Below are positions 16,927 to 25,353 of a stretch of 64,000 nt of DNA, piece by piece. The DNA comes from Pseudozobellia thermophila. Lineage in GTDB: Bacteria > Bacteroidota > Bacteroidia > Flavobacteriales > Flavobacteriaceae. A model generated the notes under the pieces. The model ran no database searches. It was not told the DNA's origin and saw nothing but the letters and a program-made list of their open reading frames with translations. Positions within the stretch are counted from its first letter, which is position 1; each line of letters begins with the position of its first letter. A program made the position numbers and the translations under genes. The stretch covers positions 1 through 64,000 of the forward strand of contig NZ_FQYU01000006.1 of assembly GCF_900141855.1 (NCBI RefSeq), read 5' to 3'.

Positions 16927-17937
16927 TTAAAAGTCTTCCATTACCGAAAGCCAGTATTTTTCAATTTCTTGTTTTGACGGTGTTTCCTTGGGCCTGACCA
17001 AGCGGAAACCGATGAATGGGGCATCGGTCAGCCACCATATGCTTTTGGGCATTTGCGGGTCGCGCTGTTTCCATTTCTTTGAAGAGCCATGTCTATTGGC
17101 CGATCGCAGATCTTCTGCAGGATCCATCCAAGATCCCCCGCGAACCGAGCGGGGATAAAGTTGGGTCGGTTCAAAAAGCGGGTTGCTTGAAGGGTTGCCT
17201 TTTAGGCTTTTGAAGTAATCGGCCTTGTACTCGTCCATGGTCCACTCGGCCACATTGCCGTGCATATCGTATAGGCCGTAGGCATTTGGCGATTTGCTCC
17301 CCACCTTGTGGTATTTTTCGTTGCTGTTCGACTTGAACCAGGCATACTTGGCCAATTGGCTTTCGTCATTGCCGAAATGGTATGCGGTATTCGAACCCGA
17401 ACGGCAGGCGTATTCCCATTCGGCCTCGGTCGGCAGTCTATAGAAACGGCCGGTTTTGGCAAAAAGCCACTTGGCGTACATGGCAGCGGCATATTGGGTC
17501 ATGTTGATGGCGGGATAGCCCTCCTTGCCCATGCCGAAGCTCATATCGATGTACATGGGGGTTGCGGTAGCCACTCCGTCTACGACCATTTTGGAACCGT
17601 CCCTTAGGGTGATGCTTCTTTCTGAAATATTTTGGGCATTATCATCGAGGAACTGCGTGTACTGTTCCCAGGTTATTTCATAGGCACCCATCCAAAAGGA
17701 ATTGACCCGTACCCTTCGCTGTGGTCCTTCATCGCTGTTGCGGCCCTTTTCGGTGTTCGGACTGCCCATGAGGAAGGTACCGCCTTCAATGGGCACCATT
17801 TTTATTTCAAGATCTGAATGGGGTATCCGCTCCGAGTAGGGGTGAAATTCCGATTCGGTCCTAATTTCATATTGAGTAGATCCGAGTAATAAGAAACAAA
17901 GAAACGATAAGCCTATAAGTCGTTTAAGATATTGCAT
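16927..17937 (-). CDS. SUMF1/formylglycine-generating-enzyme-fold protein lacking the active-site Cys
   Basis: A protein of 336 residues. The start at 17937 (MQYLKRLIGL) gives a signal peptide; the longer frame adds a non-coding-like leader. The SUMF1 fold is clear: PIEGGTFLMGSP, WMGAYEITWEQY, RLPTEAEWEYACR, YGLYDMHGNVAEW, SVRGGSW and the final FIGFRLVRP. Genuine sulfatase-maturing enzymes have Cys at the last motif (GFRC-type) and a second Cys nearby; here Leu is found and no Cys pair exists. No sulfatase gene is in the window. It is therefore probably not a sulfatase activator but a fold relative with another catalytic or binding role in this operon. Confidence 0.83.
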   Translation of the reverse strand: MQYLKRLIGLSFLCFLLLGSTQYEIRTESEFHPYSERIPHSDLEIKMVPIEGGTFLMGSPNTEKGRNSDEGPQRRVRVNSFWMGAYEITWEQYTQFLDDNAQNISERSITLRDGSKMVVDGVATATPMYIDMSFGMGKEGYPAINMTQYAAAMYAKWLFAKTGRFYRLPTEAEWEYACRSGSNTAYHFGNDESQLAKYAWFKSNSNEKYHKVGSKSPNAYGLYDMHGNVAEWTMDEYKADYFKSLKGNPSSNPLFEPTQLYPRSVRGGSWMDPAEDLRSANRHGSSKKWKQRDPQMPKSIWWLTDAPFIGFRLVRPKETPSKQEIEKYWLSVMEDF

Positions 17938-17971
17938 CGGTTTATAGCTTTTTGTATTTAAAAATAGGATG

Positions 17972-18040
17972 TACGGGCCCCTATTCCCTTTGCAAGGAAT
18001 GTAACCGGTCATGGTAGGGTCAGGGGCTCGGACTCCCGTA
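17972..18040 (-). ncRNA. Candidate structured RNA element in operon spacer (upstream of SUMF1-fold gene)
   Basis: TACGGG (17972-17977) pairs with CCCGTA (18035-18040); CCCCT (17978-17982) pairs with AGGGG (18022-18026); inside, ATTCC/GGAAT (17983-17987/17996-18000) forms a hairpin. No T-run follows on either strand. It fills the 105-bp spacer before the SUMF1-fold gene and ends 34 bases before its start. It may act as an mRNA processing or stability element. Confidence 0.35.
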
Positions 18041-18042
18041 TA

Positions 18043-18813
18043 TTAGTTTAGTATTGGGGCAATTTGTTCCGCTGAGGTTACTCCTGGGGGAAGTTCGGTT
18101 ACCCTTAGATTGCGAAAATGTATTTCGGCCCCTTCGGATTCGAGGCATAGGTATCCCTTTTTCTGTGAAACCTTGGAGATGCCGTTAACAAATTTACCGT
18201 TTACGGCAAGTTTGGCCACACCATCCACACAAACGACGTCGTAGGTATTCCAGATACCCTTGCCCTTGGCCCGGTTTTCAATGGATTTGCTCCGTTCTCC
18301 CCTGGGGTTGTCGGGAACGGCGGTAACCCCGCCAACTCCAAACAGTTCGCCGTGTACATAGGCGATAGGTGGTTTTTTTCCATCGCGGAGGTTGAGGTTC
18401 ACCCAGTCGAGTTCCAACATTTGGATTTCCAGTCCGTCGGGCAGTTCCTTCCCCTCTTCGGGGTTGGCATTGCTCCAGGCGAATATTCCGGAATTTCCAC
18501 CGGCTTCCATATGCCTCCACTCCACATGAAGAATAAAGTTCTCGTATTGCTTTTCGGAACGTACCACCCCTATGGGCAGGCCTTTGCATACCAAGGTGCC
18601 GTCATCCTTCACCGACCATGTGCTTTCCTCGGTGTTTACGTTCACCCATTTAATGGTCTCCGCTTGCCCGGTGTCGCCCAGGTAAAGGTCTTCCATAGTG
18701 GTAACGGAACCGAATTCAAAACCGAAATCGGGCGTTTGCGCTCCAATGGCCCCGGCAGATAAAAAAGTTAGGACGGCCGCTAGGCCAGGGGCCAACTTGT
18801 TAAGGTATTTCAT
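18043..18813 (-). CDS. DUF1080 protein, second single-domain copy of the operon
   Basis: A protein of 256 residues; start at 18813 ([10 protein letters not shown]) chosen because it gives a clear signal peptide ending GAIGAQ. The DUF1080 fold is seen in [59 protein letters not shown] and [13 protein letters not shown]. It differs strongly from the other DUF1080 copy of the operon: it has a longer N-terminal segment and a different loop after the IQMLELD motif, so the two are not recent duplicates and may act on different linkages or steps. Confidence 0.85.
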   Translation of the reverse strand: MKYLNKLAPGLAAVLTFLSAGAIGAQTPDFGFEFGSVTTMEDLYLGDTGQAETIKWVNVNTEESTWSVKDDGTLVCKGLPIGVVRSEKQYENFILHVEWRHMEAGGNSGIFAWSNANPEEGKELPDGLEIQMLELDWVNLNLRDGKKPPIAYVHGELFGVGGVTAVPDNPRGERSKSIENRAKGKGIWNTYDVVCVDGVAKLAVNGKFVNGISKVSQKKGYLCLESEGAEIHFRNLRVTELPPGVTSAEQIAPILN

Positions 18814-18849
18814 AATTCCATTTTTAATGACGATAGGCAGCGGTAAAAA

Positions 18850-18932
18850 CATTTAGGAGAGCTGGGTAAGCCAGACTGCTAATGTTAAAGGCCCCCAAAG
18901 ATTAATCAGGTCTTTGGTTACTCTCCTAAATG
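18850..18932 (-). ncRNA. Candidate structured RNA element closed by a perfect 12-bp inverted repeat
   Basis: CATTTAGGAGAG (18850-18861) and CTCTCCTAAATG (18921-18932) are exact reverse complements. Within them are two further hairpins: CTGG/CCAG (18862-18865/18871-18874) and CCAAAGA/TCTTTGG (18895-18901/18911-18917). The result is a three-way-junction-like layout of 83 bases without a T-run. It lies in the 151-bp spacer between the oxidoreductase and DUF1080 genes, 36 bases before the DUF1080 start. Confidence 0.45.
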
Positions 18933-18964
18933 AACCAACTTCTTCGCTACCGAATCGATAGTTG

Positions 18965-20254
18965 TTATATAAATTTGGTCTTTCCGGGTACGGCTATGTC
19001 CGGCCCCTTGAATTTCAGGTTCCAGTCATAGGCGTCGGGGCCCAATACCTCGGTTGAGTTTAGGGCATCGTCCCAAGTTATGGTCTGTCCGGTATAAGCG
19101 GCCATTCTACCCATTATTCCCATAAGGGTACTTTTGGCGCTCATTTCCCCATCGTTTATCGCCGCGCCTTCGCGGATCGATTTGAACAGGGCATCGTGCT
19201 CCGATTGGTACATGTCGTTTACCTCGCCCCCGTATTTCCATGGGTTTTTGCCTGTAATCTCATGACGACTGCCCTCGTAATAGGCATTGCCCAGGGAGCC
19301 TTGTATTTCTACACCGTTTTTGGTCGAGCCTCCGCGTTGTTGCCTGGTAAAGCAAAACCCCTTGGTTCCGTCGGCATAGTCGTATTCCATGGCGAAGTGG
19401 TCGTAAATGTTTCCGTACTTTTTATCGGTACGCCATTGTCTTCCGCCCGTGGCCGTTGCCGCAATTGGCGTTTTTTCACCAAGGGCCCAGGTAATCATGT
19501 CCAAGCTATGCACGAACATTTCCACAATGAAGTCTCCTGACAGCCAATTTTGGTAATACCAATTTCTGAGTTGGTATTCCATGTCCGTCCACCCGGGTTG
19601 CCTTTCCTTATACCACAGCTCCCCGCCGTTACGGGTAGAGGATATGGATTTGATGTCCCCGATGGCACCGTCCAAGACCTTACCGTACAGTGCCTGTTTT
19701 TGCAGGTCGTACCTAAAGCAGAAACCTGAGACCATGGATAGGTTTTTGGCCTTTGCCTTTTTTGCGGCTTCGAGAACCTTACGGACACCCGGGGCGTCAA
19801 CCGCCACGGGTTTTTCATAAAAAACGTGTTTGCCGGCATCGATGGCGGCCTCCAGATGTTTGGGCCGAAAGCCCGGGGGGCTGGCCAGAAGAACGACATC
19901 GACTCCCGAGTCTATAAGTTTTTGATAGGCGTCGAAGCCAATAAACTGTCTGGCCTTGTCGACCTCTATACGCCCTCCATGTGCCTTTTTAAGCAGGCCC
20001 AGGGAGCTCGTAAGCCGATCTTCGAACGCATCAGCCATGGCATGGAGCACAACGTCGGGGTCGGCGTTCAGTGCCTGTACGGCGGCCCCTGTTCCACGGC
20101 CTCCACAGCCGACCAAACCGACCTTCACCTTGCGCTTTTTGCCACGGGCCAACTCGTTGGCGAAGGCCATCGGTGCTTGAAACGAGCCCGCACTAAAAAT
20201 GGCGGCGGCCCCTGCCTTTTTAATGAATTTTCTACGGGTTTCCTTGTTTTTCAT
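18965..20254 (-). CDS. Tat-exported Gfo/Idh/MocA family oxidoreductase
   Basis: A protein of 429 residues; start at 20254 (MKNKETRRKF). The N-terminus has a twin-arginine motif RRKFIKKAG and a hydrophobic stretch ending AFANE, so it is predicted to be exported folded with its nucleotide bound. The Rossmann motif is VGCGGRGTG (48-56) and the EKP signature is at 147-149 (YEKPVAVD). VEMFVHSLDMITW holds the probable catalytic His. Exported members of this family keep NAD tightly bound and can exchange redox between sugars. With DUF1080 proteins in the same operon it would oxidise the glycoside to its 3-keto form in the periplasm. Confidence 0.9.
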   Translation of the reverse strand: MKNKETRRKFIKKAGAAAIFSAGSFQAPMAFANELARGKKRKVKVGLVGCGGRGTGAAVQALNADPDVVLHAMADAFEDRLTSSLGLLKKAHGGRIEVDKARQFIGFDAYQKLIDSGVDVVLLASPPGFRPKHLEAAIDAGKHVFYEKPVAVDAPGVRKVLEAAKKAKAKNLSMVSGFCFRYDLQKQALYGKVLDGAIGDIKSISSTRNGGELWYKERQPGWTDMEYQLRNWYYQNWLSGDFIVEMFVHSLDMITWALGEKTPIAATATGGRQWRTDKKYGNIYDHFAMEYDYADGTKGFCFTRQQRGGSTKNGVEIQGSLGNAYYEGSRHEITGKNPWKYGGEVNDMYQSEHDALFKSIREGAAINDGEMSAKSTLMGIMGRMAAYTGQTITWDDALNSTEVLGPDAYDWNLKFKGPDIAVPGKTKFI

Positions 20255-20261
20255 CGTTTTA

Positions 20262-21833
20262 CTAATTTGTATATCCTGGGTTTTGTGTAATGACATCGTT
20301 AATGTCCATTTCCTTTTGTGGAATGGGCCAGCAATAATCCCTGTCCGGGTTGAATTTGGCGACTTGTCCATAATCTAGAATTTCCCATTCGCCCGAACTT
20401 TCGTCGATATAGTACATGCCCTGTAACAGGCCGACCTTTTCCTCTCCCAACTGCCATCGGTTGAGGTCGAACAAACGCAGTCCCTCGAAGGCCAGTTCCC
20501 TAACGCGCTCGTCGCGAACGATTTCCCTTAGTTCGGCCTGGGTCTTGCCCTCAGTGATAACAGGTACCTCTACCGTCGGACGCTGCCTGATGGCGTTTAT
20601 GGCATCGTACACCGAGGTGTCGATTTCATTGAGCTCTATTTTAGACTCCGCGTACATGAGCAATACATCGGCATAGCGGATGAGGATCATGTTCACATCG
20701 CCCAGATCGGGGTTGTCCACATAGGTTTCGTAGTCTACCCATTTCTTCAGGTTGTAACCGTACAAGGTGGCCCATTCGCTACCGCTTACCCGATCGGGTG
20801 TATCGCTGGTAGGCCATGAGTTATAGATGTTGTTGCCGATCGGCTGGCCGGTGTAGAACACGTTGTAGTTCCACCGGGGATCCTTGTTCTCATAGGGGTC
20901 GTCGGGGTTTTCCGGTCCGATGTACTCGTATTTGTTGAAAAGGCCCATCATGGGCTCAACGGTCGAATTACCGCCTATTGAGGCCGCCGAGTACCCAAAG
21001 TTGTTGTAGGTACTGCCGCCTACGGCGTATTGCCTGTCAAATATAACTTCCGACGAATTTTGCCCCTCGGCCTGGAATAGGCCTTGGTAGCTGGGGTATA
21101 GCTCGTAGATGCCCAGGTTCATAACGGCCAGGGCCGCATCGCGGGCCAGTTCGAATTTACTGTTGCGAATAGCTATCCTTGCCTTGGTCGCCAAGGCAGC
21201 CCCATGGGTAACCCTGCCCAGGTTGTCGTTGTTATAGCTCAGGGGCAAGACTTCGCTATCGATAATGGCATCCAGTTCATCGATTACAAAATCGACTATC
21301 TCCTCCTTGGAATTGGTAGGACGTTGATCGTTTACGTCCAAGGGTTCCAGAATGAGGGGGACATTGCACCAGAGACTGGAGAGCTGCATGTAATAATAGG
21401 CCCTTAGAAACCTGGCCTCGGCGGTCAACCTGGCCAGGGTGGCGGGATCGCCGTCCTCGATCCTATCGATATTGGCCAAAACGTCATTGGCCTTTCGTAT
21501 GCCCCTATAATACCTTTCCCATATGCCGGTGATGGTTCCATTGGAAGGGTCTATCTCGCCCAAGCGCACATCGTTGAAGGTGGGCACGTTCGATGCGGAA
21601 CGAAACCCTATATCGGTTATACCGTCCAACTCGATTACCGACTGGGTGTTGTCAAGCTCGTTGTATACGGCATTGACCGCCAATTCGGCATCGCGTTCGG
21701 TAGACCAGTATACCGTTTCGGAAACGGCCCCGGTAGGCTCAATGTCAAGTCCTTCATCCAAGCCGTCGGCACATCCGAAGAACAGTGCCGAGACCAATAA
21801 AACTAATCCTTTTGTTATATCTAAATTTTTCAT
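20262..21833 (-). CDS. SusD/RagB family outer-membrane lipoprotein
   Basis: A lipoprotein of 523 residues; start at 21833 (MKNLDITKGL), lipobox FFGC. SusD-type helical (TPR-like) core: AELAVNAVYNELDN, RLTAEARFLRAYYYMQL, NPDDPYENKDPRWNYN, LIRYADVLLMYAESKIELN and the C-terminal PIPQKEMDINDVITQNPGY. It forms the lid that binds glycan or another ligand over the SusC barrel encoded immediately upstream (19-bp gap). The ligand is unknown. Confidence 0.95.
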   Translation of the reverse strand: MKNLDITKGLVLLVSALFFGCADGLDEGLDIEPTGAVSETVYWSTERDAELAVNAVYNELDNTQSVIELDGITDIGFRSASNVPTFNDVRLGEIDPSNGTITGIWERYYRGIRKANDVLANIDRIEDGDPATLARLTAEARFLRAYYYMQLSSLWCNVPLILEPLDVNDQRPTNSKEEIVDFVIDELDAIIDSEVLPLSYNNDNLGRVTHGAALATKARIAIRNSKFELARDAALAVMNLGIYELYPSYQGLFQAEGQNSSEVIFDRQYAVGGSTYNNFGYSAASIGGNSTVEPMMGLFNKYEYIGPENPDDPYENKDPRWNYNVFYTGQPIGNNIYNSWPTSDTPDRVSGSEWATLYGYNLKKWVDYETYVDNPDLGDVNMILIRYADVLLMYAESKIELNEIDTSVYDAINAIRQRPTVEVPVITEGKTQAELREIVRDERVRELAFEGLRLFDLNRWQLGEEKVGLLQGMYYIDESSGEWEILDYGQVAKFNPDRDYCWPIPQKEMDINDVITQNPGYTN

Positions 21834-21852
21834 AATAGCTTTTTTTTGTTTC

Positions 21853-24800
21853 TTAAAACACGACGTTAAGACCAACACTCATAGTTTTCGTGTGAGGAAA
21901 GAATTGGCTCCTGCCCCTTGGGGTTTCGGGATCGAACAACTTTTGGGCGGTGATGGTAAGCATGTTTTCGCCCGAGACGTATAATCTCAGTTTTGAGAAT
22001 ATGTCTTGTTTGAAAGTGTAGCCCAACTGAAAGTTTTTCAACCTGGCGTATTTGCTGTCTATCAACCAGAAATCGGATTTGACGATGTTCCACGAGTTTC
22101 CTGCGGTAACCAGGGGCCAATCGCCATCGGGGTTTCTTTCGGGGTGGTAGCTTCTTTCGGCCATTTCTTTATGGATAAAGTTCTGAAATGCCGGTCCTTC
22201 AGGTATGGCACCGTCCAGCAGGTGTTGTTTTTTGAGTACGCCTTGCCAAAACATGCTGAAGTCGAACCCCTTGTACGAGGCCTCGAAGTTTATACCGAAT
22301 TCGTAGCGAGGGTCTTCGTTGCCGATGATCACTTGGTCACCGCCTGGGGCGATCGATTGCGTGATCTGGCCATCGCCATTGACATCCTCATAAATAATAT
22401 CGCCGATACCTACACTGGGGTGTATGGTCGCAGGGTAGTTGGCCAGGTCTTCCTCGGTTCGGTACAGCCCGGGAGAGGTGAGTCCCCTTAAGGTATTAAT
22501 GGAGTGGCCTTCGGTCCAGATCGAAAAGTTGTCAGGGAAGAAGGGGCCTGCACCGTTCAGGTCCTCGATTTTGTTCACCACATCGGAAAAATTGAGCCCT
22601 ACCGAGTAATTGAAGCCGCCGTCGGGTTTATAGGCCCCTTGGTAATTGATGCCGATTTCATAGCCATTGTTCGAAACGGCTGCGGCATTCTGAACGGGGG
22701 GGTCTACACCAATGGTACTCGAAATGGGCAGGTCCAACAGGATATCGTCGGTATATTTCCAAAAGTATTCGGCCACTAACGAAAGGCGGTTGTTGAGAAA
22801 GGTGGCGTCAAATCCCACGTTCGTCATGGTCGATGTTTCCCAGGTGATATCGGGGTTACCGGCCTGCGTAATGGCCGATCCCGAAACGATGTTTCCTCCA
22901 AATTGGTAGCTTTGGTCGAGGTCGTAGGTACTGCGGAATCGGTTGAGGCCGATGTTTTGGTTGCCCAATTGCCCCCATGAGGCCCTTAGCTTGATGCTGG
23001 AGACAAAGGAATCCTCGATCAAATCTGCCATGAAGGTCTCGTTGGTGATGTTCCAACCTGCCGAAATCGAAGGGAAGAGTCCCCATCGGTTGCCGTCGCC
23101 AAATCGCGATGACCCATCGTATCTCAGGTTTCCTTGGATAAGGTACTTGTTGTCGAACGAATAATTTAACCTGCCAAAAAAGGAACGCAACCGCCACTCT
23201 TCGTTATAGCCGCTGATATCTTGGTTGTCAACGCCCCCGGCATCGAGATCCCTAAGGTCGTTGTTAAAGAAGTTTTGCCTGCTTGCGGAAACGTATTTGA
23301 ACTTGTTGTGGATTTCCTCGTATCCGACCAGGGCTTCCACATCGTGGACATCAAAACTTTTGGAGTAGTTCAGGTATAGCCTTTGGCTAAGCTCGCGGGT
23401 AGTTTTCTTGGTTTCGGTAAGCTCGTTGGTGGCGAACCACCCCGATACGGCAACCGGTTCACCGGTAATGTAATTGGTCATGCCTGCCAGACTGTTCATA
23501 AATTGCGAGGTCGATTCGTTGTCCAATTTGTAGGTAACGTTCCCTTCCAACGAAAGGTCTTCGGTAATGGCATACTCGAATCCCCCTTGGGCGACCACGT
23601 CGTCGGAGATCATACTGGTCTCGCCTTCATTGGCCATGGCATGGGGGTTCCAGTAGCCGGACACCAGGTCGTAGGTGCCATCGGGGTATTCCATGACGAC
23701 ATTTCTGTTGATGTGCAAGAGGCCCTGAACGATCTGTTGGCCGGCCACACCCGCTGAATTTATGGCGTGTCCGGGACCGGAAAAGTTGCCGTTTCTGTAC
23801 ATGAGCCCCATTTTAAAGGTCAATTTGTCGTTCGCATACATATCGGCATTGATAAGCATGGTGGTCCTTTTGTTGTTGAAGTTTTGAAGGATCCCGTCGG
23901 AATCGTTATAGTTCAATGAAGCGAATATCTTTCCTCTTTCGCCACCGCTGGAGATTGAAAATGCGTGTTGCTGCATTAGGGCGTCGTCGTTGAAAATGCC
24001 CTCTTCCCAATTGGCCCAGGGAAATTCGTAGGGGTTGGTGCCGGCCACTGCGTTTTGGATGTATTCCTCGGAGTAGGTAGGGGTACCACCGGCATTTACC
24101 TGTGCCTCGTTCTCTAACCTTAACCACGATTCGGTATCGGCCTTTTCGGGGAAGAAACTGGCGTTTTGAACGCCGACGTAGGCATCGTAGGTGAGCGTCG
24201 TACCTTTGGCGGCTCCTCTTTTAGTGGTGACAAGTATGACCCCGTTGGCCGCCCTTGACCCGTAAATGGCAGCTGAGGCCGCATCTTTCAAAATGGAGAT
24301 CGATTCAATGTTTTGGGGTTCGACCGAACTGAGGGATTGTTCGATCCCATCGATTAAGACCAAGGGGTTGGAGTTGTTCAGGGTTCCGATCCCCCTTATT
24401 CGTATACCGACATCCTCGACACCTGGTGCACCGCCATTGTTTTGGATGGTCAGACCGGGAGACTGCCCTTGCAAGGCCGTGGCCGCACTGGTAACGGGGC
24501 GTTGGGTCAGGCCTTCCCCGTCAACGGAACTGATCGCTCCGGTAACCTTGGCCCTGCTCTGGGTTCCATAGCCCACCAACACAACCTCTTCCAGGCTAGC
24601 GGCGTTTTCCGACATGGTAACGGTCAGGTTGGTTTGGCCGTCAACAGGTACTTCTTGGGTAGAAAATCCGATATAGGAAAACACCAAAATGGCATCTTCT
24701 CCCACGGTAATTGAAAAATTCCCGTCGAAATCGGTTTGGGTACCATTGGTTGTTCCTTTTTCAAGAATATTGGCCCCGGGCAAGGGTTGTCCGTCCATGT

Positions 24801-25248
24801 CCAAAACTAGGCCCGAAACCTGTTCCTGGACATCTTTCTTCGGAGGGTTCTTCGTTTTTTGTTCCTTTTCGGCCGGTTGGCGTATGGGTTCTTTGTTGGT
24901 CAGGATTACCTGCCGGTTTACGGTGCGGTATTCGATGTCTGTGTTGTCGAACAGCAATCCTAAAATCTGGTTGATCTTGAAATTTTTGACATGCAGGGTT
25001 ACTTTGCGCTGAAGGTCTATTTGACCACTTTCGTACATAAACCGAAATTCGGTGGTGGCCTCTATCTCGTTAAAAACTTCACGGAGGCTTACATTGTCAA
25101 AATCAAGGCTTAGCTCGGTGTTTTGGTCGTAAGAATTTGCATGTACACTGCAAAGCGATATCAAGAATAGTAAAACGGATAGTTTTACTTTAAAACAGGG
25201 TTTCTTTGAGAACCGAGTCAGCAGTTTGCTCAAAAGGTTTTTTTTCAT
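21853..25248 (-). CDS. SusC/RagA TonB-linked outer-membrane protein with STN signalling domain
   Basis: A protein of 1131 residues. After a signal peptide (ending VHANS) comes an STN domain (about 45-115: LDFDNVSLREVFNEIEA, VTLHVKNFKINQILGLLFD), a carboxypeptidase-regulatory domain (about 143-220), the plug (about 228-345, with LVGYGTQSRAKVTG and ILKDAASAAIYGSRAANGVI) and the barrel. The STN domain is the part that contacts FecR-type anti-sigma factors, and the adjacent upstream gene is FecR. Transport and signalling are therefore coupled: substrate binding should release the sigma factor encoded at 26679. TonB energy may come from the ExbB/ExbD system at 54 kb. Confidence 0.96.
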   Translation of the reverse strand: MKKNLLSKLLTRFSKKPCFKVKLSVLLFLISLCSVHANSYDQNTELSLDFDNVSLREVFNEIEATTEFRFMYESGQIDLQRKVTLHVKNFKINQILGLLFDNTDIEYRTVNRQVILTNKEPIRQPAEKEQKTKNPPKKDVQEQVSGLVLDMDGQPLPGANILEKGTTNGTQTDFDGNFSITVGEDAILVFSYIGFSTQEVPVDGQTNLTVTMSENAASLEEVVLVGYGTQSRAKVTGAISSVDGEGLTQRPVTSAATALQGQSPGLTIQNNGGAPGVEDVGIRIRGIGTLNNSNPLVLIDGIEQSLSSVEPQNIESISILKDAASAAIYGSRAANGVILVTTKRGAAKGTTLTYDAYVGVQNASFFPEKADTESWLRLENEAQVNAGGTPTYSEEYIQNAVAGTNPYEFPWANWEEGIFNDDALMQQHAFSISSGGERGKIFASLNYNDSDGILQNFNNKRTTMLINADMYANDKLTFKMGLMYRNGNFSGPGHAINSAGVAGQQIVQGLLHINRNVVMEYPDGTYDLVSGYWNPHAMANEGETSMISDDVVAQGGFEYAITEDLSLEGNVTYKLDNESTSQFMNSLAGMTNYITGEPVAVSGWFATNELTETKKTTRELSQRLYLNYSKSFDVHDVEALVGYEEIHNKFKYVSASRQNFFNNDLRDLDAGGVDNQDISGYNEEWRLRSFFGRLNYSFDNKYLIQGNLRYDGSSRFGDGNRWGLFPSISAGWNITNETFMADLIEDSFVSSIKLRASWGQLGNQNIGLNRFRSTYDLDQSYQFGGNIVSGSAITQAGNPDITWETSTMTNVGFDATFLNNRLSLVAEYFWKYTDDILLDLPISSTIGVDPPVQNAAAVSNNGYEIGINYQGAYKPDGGFNYSVGLNFSDVVNKIEDLNGAGPFFPDNFSIWTEGHSINTLRGLTSPGLYRTEEDLANYPATIHPSVGIGDIIYEDVNGDGQITQSIAPGGDQVIIGNEDPRYEFGINFEASYKGFDFSMFWQGVLKKQHLLDGAIPEGPAFQNFIHKEMAERSYHPERNPDGDWPLVTAGNSWNIVKSDFWLIDSKYARLKNFQLGYTFKQDIFSKLRLYVSGENMLTITAQKLFDPETPRGRSQFFPHTKTMSVGLNVVF

Positions 25249-25293
25249 AGTTAGTTTGTTTAGGTATTTATACAGGGTGTTGTAGGTAATTTG

Positions 25294-25308
25294 GCAGTTC
25301 GTAACTGC
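25294..25308. repeat. Inverted repeat in the fecR-susC spacer
   Basis: GCAGTT (25294-25299) and AACTGC (25303-25308) are perfect complements around CGT. On the minus strand it lies in the leader of susC, about 45 bases before its start. It could be an operator or an mRNA hairpin that sets the fecR/susC ratio; there is no T-run on that strand. Confidence 0.35.
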
Positions 25309-25353
25309 TGCTTTTTCTTTTGTTATTTCTTCATAGGCAGTGTTTTAGGGTTG

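Noticed and set aside
16927-17937. Calling this gene a sulfatase-activating formylglycine-generating enzyme
   Set aside because: The catalytic Cys positions are missing and no sulfatase is in the window.
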